Source of the DNA: Acidobacteriota bacterium
GTDB lineage: Bacteria > Acidobacteriota > Vicinamibacteria > Vicinamibacterales > Vicinamibacteraceae
Length of the DNA: 9,199 nt
Direction: 5' to 3'
NCBI GenBank assembly: GCA_023429845.1
Contig: JAEZCY010000269.1
Span: 1-9,199 of the forward strand
A program made the translations under genes and the position numbers. The first letter of the stretch is position 1; the number at the start of each line of letters is the position of its first letter. The notes under the pieces were generated by a model. That model made no database searches and was not told the origin of the DNA. It was given only the letters and a program-made list of their open reading frames with translations. Below, piece by piece: positions 6,632 through 9,199 of this stretch.

Positions 6632-6643
6632 CGACACGTGTCG
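6632..6643. promoter_or_regulatory. 12-bp perfect palindrome upstream of the KGG-protein gene (candidate operator)
   Basis: CGACACGTGTCG is exactly self-complementary with a CACGTG core. It ends 44 bp before the start codon, a position suited to a dimeric regulator. No family can be assigned from the site alone. Confidence 0.4.
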
Positions 6644-6672
6644 CGCGGGAATTCCGCGGGGTCATGGTCGTC

Positions 6673-6680
6673 GAGGGAGG
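6673..6680 (+). promoter_or_regulatory. Strong ribosome binding site deciding the KGG-protein start
   Basis: GAGGGAGG ends 7 nt before GTG 6688. This favours the GTG over the in-frame ATG at 6664, which lies upstream of the site and would place the Shine-Dalgarno sequence inside the gene. Confidence 0.7.
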
Positions 6681-6687
6681 CTTTACC

Positions 6688-6927
6688 GTGAACAACGAAA
6701 ACAACACCCCCGAGCAGGGCGAGACGCGCCGCAAGGAGCGTCGTGGCTTCGCGTCGATGTCCCCGGAAAAGCAGCGCGAGATCGCCAGCAAGGGCGGGCG
6801 TGCGGCGCACATGAAAGGGACGGCGCACGAGTGGACGTCGGAGGAGGCGCGGGCCGCAGGTCGCAAGGGCGGACGTGCGAGCCGTGGCGGCCGGGGTCGG
6901 CTGCCTGAAGGTGGAGCCGCAGAGTAG
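6688..6927 (+). CDS. KGG-repeat stress-type small protein
   Basis: A 79-aa, very hydrophilic and strongly charged protein with two copies of the KGG motif: GFASMSPEKQREIASKGGRAA (20-40) and WTSEEARAAGRKGGRAS (49-65). KGG proteins (the family of Bacillus GsiB and fungal con-10) are general-stress or desiccation-type proteins thought to be largely disordered; no enzyme activity is known. The N-terminus is Asn/Glu-rich (MNNENNTPEQ) and the C-terminus Gly/Arg-rich. Start GTG 6688 is set by the strong GAGGGAGG at 6673-6680. The gene looks like its own unit: a long leader with a palindrome before it and a hairpin terminator after it. Stress induction is inferred from the family, not shown here. Confidence 0.88.
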   Translation: MNNENNTPEQGETRRKERRGFASMSPEKQREIASKGGRAAHMKGTAHEWTSEEARAAGRKGGRASRGGRGRLPEGGAAE

Positions 6928-6958
6928 CGGCCTCAACGTCGTCGGATCGGAAATCGAG

Positions 6959-6988
6959 AGGGCGTCCGTGAGGACGCCCTTTCGGTTT
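6959..6988 (+). terminator. Intrinsic terminator after the KGG-protein gene
   Basis: A perfect 9-bp stem, AGGGCGTCC (6959-6967) and GGACGCCCT (6972-6980), closes a GTGA loop (a GNRA-type tetraloop) and is followed by TTCGGTTT. It begins 31 nt after the stop codon. The T-run is interrupted but otherwise the form is classic. Confidence 0.8.
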
Positions 6989-7028
6989 CCTGCGGCTCAC
7001 GTTGTTCCGGCGACGCCTCACGTGCAAC

Positions 7029-8957
7029 ATGGATCGCGTGACCGCAGCAGCCCTCGCCCGCGTCATGTCGGGAGCCGTACTTGCGACGATGCTCCTCGTC
7101 GCTCCCATCGCGGCACAAGAGGACGACGCACGGCTGAAGGTGCGTAGCTTCGAGATACAGGGTGTGTCAGGTCTGGACGTCAAGCAGATCACCGACGTCC
7201 TCGCCACGCGCGAGAGTGGCGGCCTGCTGCCGTTCCTCGGCGAGGACCGCTTCTTCAACGCCCGCCAGTTCCAGGCCGATCTCTATCGCATCATCGCCTT
7301 CCTCTCCGACCATGGATGGCCGCGGGCTCGCGTCACGTCCGTGGACATCGTCAAGGACGACGAAGACAAGGCGGTGGACCTGACGGTGCACGTGGACCAG
7401 GGAGCGCCGGTCGTCATCGACAGCGTCCATACGTACGGTTTCGACGTGCTCGGCGAGGACGACGAGGCGGCCGTTCAGCGTCGCGTCAGCCTCGCGGCCG
7501 GGCAGCGACGCCTGCAGGGTGACGTCCGCAACACGCGCAACGCCACCCTGGGCGTGCTGCAGGAGCGGGGATACGCCTATGCAGACGTGAGCGTGCTCGA
7601 ATCGGAGGGCAGCGAGCCAGGGCGTGTAGCGCTGCACATCATCGCGGAGCCAGGCCCTCAGGCGACCTTCGGTCAGATCACGGTGCGGGGCAATGACGGC
7701 GTCAGCGACGGCCGTGTGAAGTCGCTGCTCACCATGAAGGAAGGGCAGCAGTTCCGCATCAGCCGGATAGCGGAGAGTCAGCGACGGCTGTACAGCCGCG
7801 AGATCTTCCAGTTCGTGACGGTGAACGCGGAGCCCACCGGACCGCCCGGCGACCCGGTGCCGGTGGACATCGTGCTGACGCAGGCCAAGCCGAGACGGCT
7901 CTCGATCACGCCGGGGTACGGCAGCGAGGAGAAGGCCCGTATAACGGCATCCGTCCGGCACCTGAACTTCTTCGGCGGTGCGCGCACGGCCCAGACGACG
8001 CTGCGATGGTCGTCACTCGACCGCGGCGTCCGGGCGAACTTCGAGGAACCGTCCTTGTTCCGGCGCGCCGTGTCGTTCAGCGTGGGCGGGCAGTACTGGT
8101 ACGCAAACGAGCCGGTGTACCAGCAGACGACGCATGGCGGACGCATGACGTTTGCGAGGCAGTACGAACGCAGCGACCCCGTGCAGCGTCGACAGTCGCT
8201 GACGACGGCCTCGGCGACTCTCGTGCATGAGTGGGAGGAGTACCGCGTGGCTCAAGCGGCGCTCGAGGACCCGTCCTTCTATGACGAACTCATCGCACTG
8301 GGACTCAACCCATTGACGGGGGAGGGCCGGGGCCGCCTCGTGGCGATGTCGTTCGACGCGCAGCACAACACCACGCCGAACCTGCTCGACGCGCGCAGCG
8401 GCTACCTGCTGCAGGTACACATGGAACAGGCCGGCCAGTGGCTGCCCGGCGACTGGAACTACCGCGAGTACACCGCCGAGGCGCGCAAGTACCAGACTAT
8501 CGGCAATGTGGTGTTCGCGGGACTCGCACGCGTCGGCACGATCGATGCGCCGGGCGTACTCGCGCGCAACGTGCCGTTCTTCAAGCGGTACTTCCTCGGC
8601 GGGTCGAGCAGCCTGCGCGGCTGGGGACGGTTCGAGGTGGCGCCGCTCACGGTGCAGGGCAACCCGATTGGCGGCCACTCGATGTTCGAGTCCTCGGGTG
8701 AAGTCCGGATTCCCGCCTTCGGCCAGCTTTCGGCGGTGATGTTCGTGGACGCGGGCAACGTCTGGTACGACACGCTGGACATCAACCTCGATGACCTGCG
8801 CGTGGCCGTCGGGCCGGGACTGCGCTACAGGACGCCGATCGGTCCGATTCGCATCGACTTCGGCTATCAGGTCACGCCCATCGCCGATCTGATCATCGAC
8901 GGCGAGCCCGAACGCCGGCGCTGGCGCATCCATTTCAGCATCGGACAGGCGTTCTGA
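7029..8957 (+). CDS. tamA: TamA-like Omp85-family outer-membrane protein (POTRA domains plus beta-barrel)
   Basis: A 642-aa outer-membrane protein that, with TamB, forms the translocation and assembly module for inserting outer-membrane proteins or moving lipid between membranes. Order: signal peptide (hydrophobic about 7-28, likely cleaved near APIAA/Q); three POTRA domains, about 35-125, 126-208 and 211-286; then the Omp85 barrel from about 290. The conserved barrel-lid region is FFKRYFLGGSSSLRGWGR (517-534), where LRGW stands for the usual VRGF/Y. The chain ends in Phe, as outer-membrane barrels do, and contains FVDAGNVW (572-579), typical of the family. Three POTRAs fit TamA better than BamA, which usually has five; the tamB-like gene 2 bp downstream agrees. 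Start ATG 7029 gives a good signal peptide; TTG 7002 is less likely. The gene begins 41 nt after a terminator and has no obvious promoter. Confidence 0.92.
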   Translation: MDRVTAAALARVMSGAVLATMLLVAPIAAQEDDARLKVRSFEIQGVSGLDVKQITDVLATRESGGLLPFLGEDRFFNARQFQADLYRIIAFLSDHGWPRARVTSVDIVKDDEDKAVDLTVHVDQGAPVVIDSVHTYGFDVLGEDDEAAVQRRVSLAAGQRRLQGDVRNTRNATLGVLQERGYAYADVSVLESEGSEPGRVALHIIAEPGPQATFGQITVRGNDGVSDGRVKSLLTMKEGQQFRISRIAESQRRLYSREIFQFVTVNAEPTGPPGDPVPVDIVLTQAKPRRLSITPGYGSEEKARITASVRHLNFFGGARTAQTTLRWSSLDRGVRANFEEPSLFRRAVSFSVGGQYWYANEPVYQQTTHGGRMTFARQYERSDPVQRRQSLTTASATLVHEWEEYRVAQAALEDPSFYDELIALGLNPLTGEGRGRLVAMSFDAQHNTTPNLLDARSGYLLQVHMEQAGQWLPGDWNYREYTAEARKYQTIGNVVFAGLARVGTIDAPGVLARNVPFFKRYFLGGSSSLRGWGRFEVAPLTVQGNPIGGHSMFESSGEVRIPAFGQLSAVMFVDAGNVWYDTLDINLDDLRVAVGPGLRYRTPIGPIRIDFGYQVTPIADLIIDGEPERRRWRIHFSIGQAF

Positions 8958-8959
8958 CC

Positions 8960-9199
8960 ATGGCTTGGGGACGACGCTCGCTGCGCGCGCTGGCCATCCT
9001 GGCGGTCCTGCTCGTCGGCCTCACGGTAGTCGTCGCGGTGGTGTCGCAGACGGCGTGGTTCCGTGAGCGCGTCCGACGACTCGCGATCCGGCAGGCCGCA
9101 AACGCGATCGAGGGCCGGCTCGAGATCGGGGCCATCGAGGGGAACTTCGTGCGCGGTGTCGTCCTGCGCGACGACGCCGTCGTGCAGGGCGACACGCGG
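8960..9199 (+). CDS. tamB: TamB-like translocation/assembly protein, N-terminus only (runs off window)
   Basis: Eighty codons are visible. They start with a basic N-terminus and a single strongly hydrophobic anchor (about residues 9-28), as in TamB and other AsmA-like proteins held in the inner membrane with a large periplasmic body. After the anchor, GRLEIGAIEGNFVRGVVLRD (52-71) matches the usual opening of the TamB periplasmic region, where beta-taco repeats bridge to the outer-membrane partner. The ATG lies 2 bp after the stop of the TamA-like gene, so the two are almost surely co-transcribed. GGACAGG (8943-8949) inside the upstream gene could be the ribosome binding site. The C-terminal DUF490/TamB domain, which would settle identity, is outside the window. 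Confidence 0.85.
   Translation, partial: MAWGRRSLRALAILAVLLVGLTVVVAVVSQTAWFRERVRRLAIRQAANAIEGRLEIGAIEGNFVRGVVLRDDAVVQGDTR

Larger units (their letters stand above)
6487..6687 (+). promoter_or_regulatory. 201-bp leader upstream of the KGG-protein gene
   Basis: Non-coding stretch between the exporter stop and the KGG-protein start; I see no gene in it. The first part (GTAACGTTTACTGTTGGGTTTTCATT) is AT-richer than its surroundings. Other elements are the small inverted repeat GGTGGCGTCACC (6518-6529), the perfect palindrome at 6632-6643, and CGCGG/CCGCG arms around GAATT (6644-6658). A weak TTGTTG...TATCGA pair with 16-bp spacing occurs near 6609-6635, but its match to a housekeeping promoter is poor. 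No obvious terminator closes the exporter gene. Confidence 0.45.

Noticed and set aside
4947..6908. 653-codon plus-strand open frame
   Set aside because: Frame-shifted shadow of the exporter and KGG genes; composition is Arg/Pro/Ala-rich without recognisable domains.
1..9199. Defence island, mobile element, CRISPR array or biosynthetic cluster
   Set aside because: No transposase, integrase, repeat-spacer array, nuclease/toxin pair or multi-enzyme assembly genes are seen. One ATP-grasp and one epimerase next to an exporter are not enough to call a biosynthetic cluster.

Overview
The window is strongly GC-rich DNA, clearly above 60% by eye, from a Gram-negative (diderm) bacterium. The diderm assignment rests on a TamA-like Omp85 outer-membrane protein followed directly by the start of a TamB-like protein. 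The gene mix and protein style would suit a high-GC Acidobacteriota (Vicinamibacteria-like) or a proteobacterium, but this placement is inference; no rRNA or other phylogenetic marker is present. Coding density is high. I see no mobile element, CRISPR array, tRNA or rRNA, and no gene-free stretch exceeds about 215 bases.

Layout. (1) Positions 1-3375 hold three minus-strand genes: a hybrid sensor histidine kinase with a CHASE8-like sensor, HAMP, HisKA, HATPase and the start of a receiver domain (cut by the window edge); a small [2Fe-2S] ferredoxin; and an extended-SDR NAD-dependent epimerase/dehydratase. A 214-bp spacer rich in small inverted repeats separates kinase and ferredoxin. (2) Reading away from the epimerase across a ~146-bp divergent region with a perfect 9-bp inverted repeat is an ATP-grasp protein of the amino-acid-ligase type, which lacks some usual ATP/metal-binding residues. 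(3) Its 3' end overlaps tail-to-tail with a small minus-strand YggX-type Fe(2+)-trafficking protein, easily missed because its frame stays open through the neighbouring gene. (4) Only 24 bp from the YggX start, a DHA2/EmrB-type MFS exporter starts on the plus strand. (5) A 201-bp spacer with a 12-bp palindrome leads to a 79-aa KGG-repeat stress-type protein with a strong ribosome binding site, closed by a hairpin terminator. (6) A TamA-like protein with three POTRA domains and a C-terminal barrel is followed after 2 bp by the N-terminus of a TamB-like protein, which runs off the window.

How they work together. The only clear functional pair is TamA-TamB, an envelope module that inserts or folds outer-membrane components or moves lipid between the membranes. 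YggX, the ferredoxin and the KGG protein are each loosely tied to redox, iron or stress physiology, and the exporter and kinase to sensing and response, but nothing in the sequence binds them into one pathway. This looks like a conventional chromosomal segment. The points most worth a second look are the ATP-grasp protein with degenerate catalytic positions, the very compact yggX arrangement, and two clean palindromes in promoter positions.
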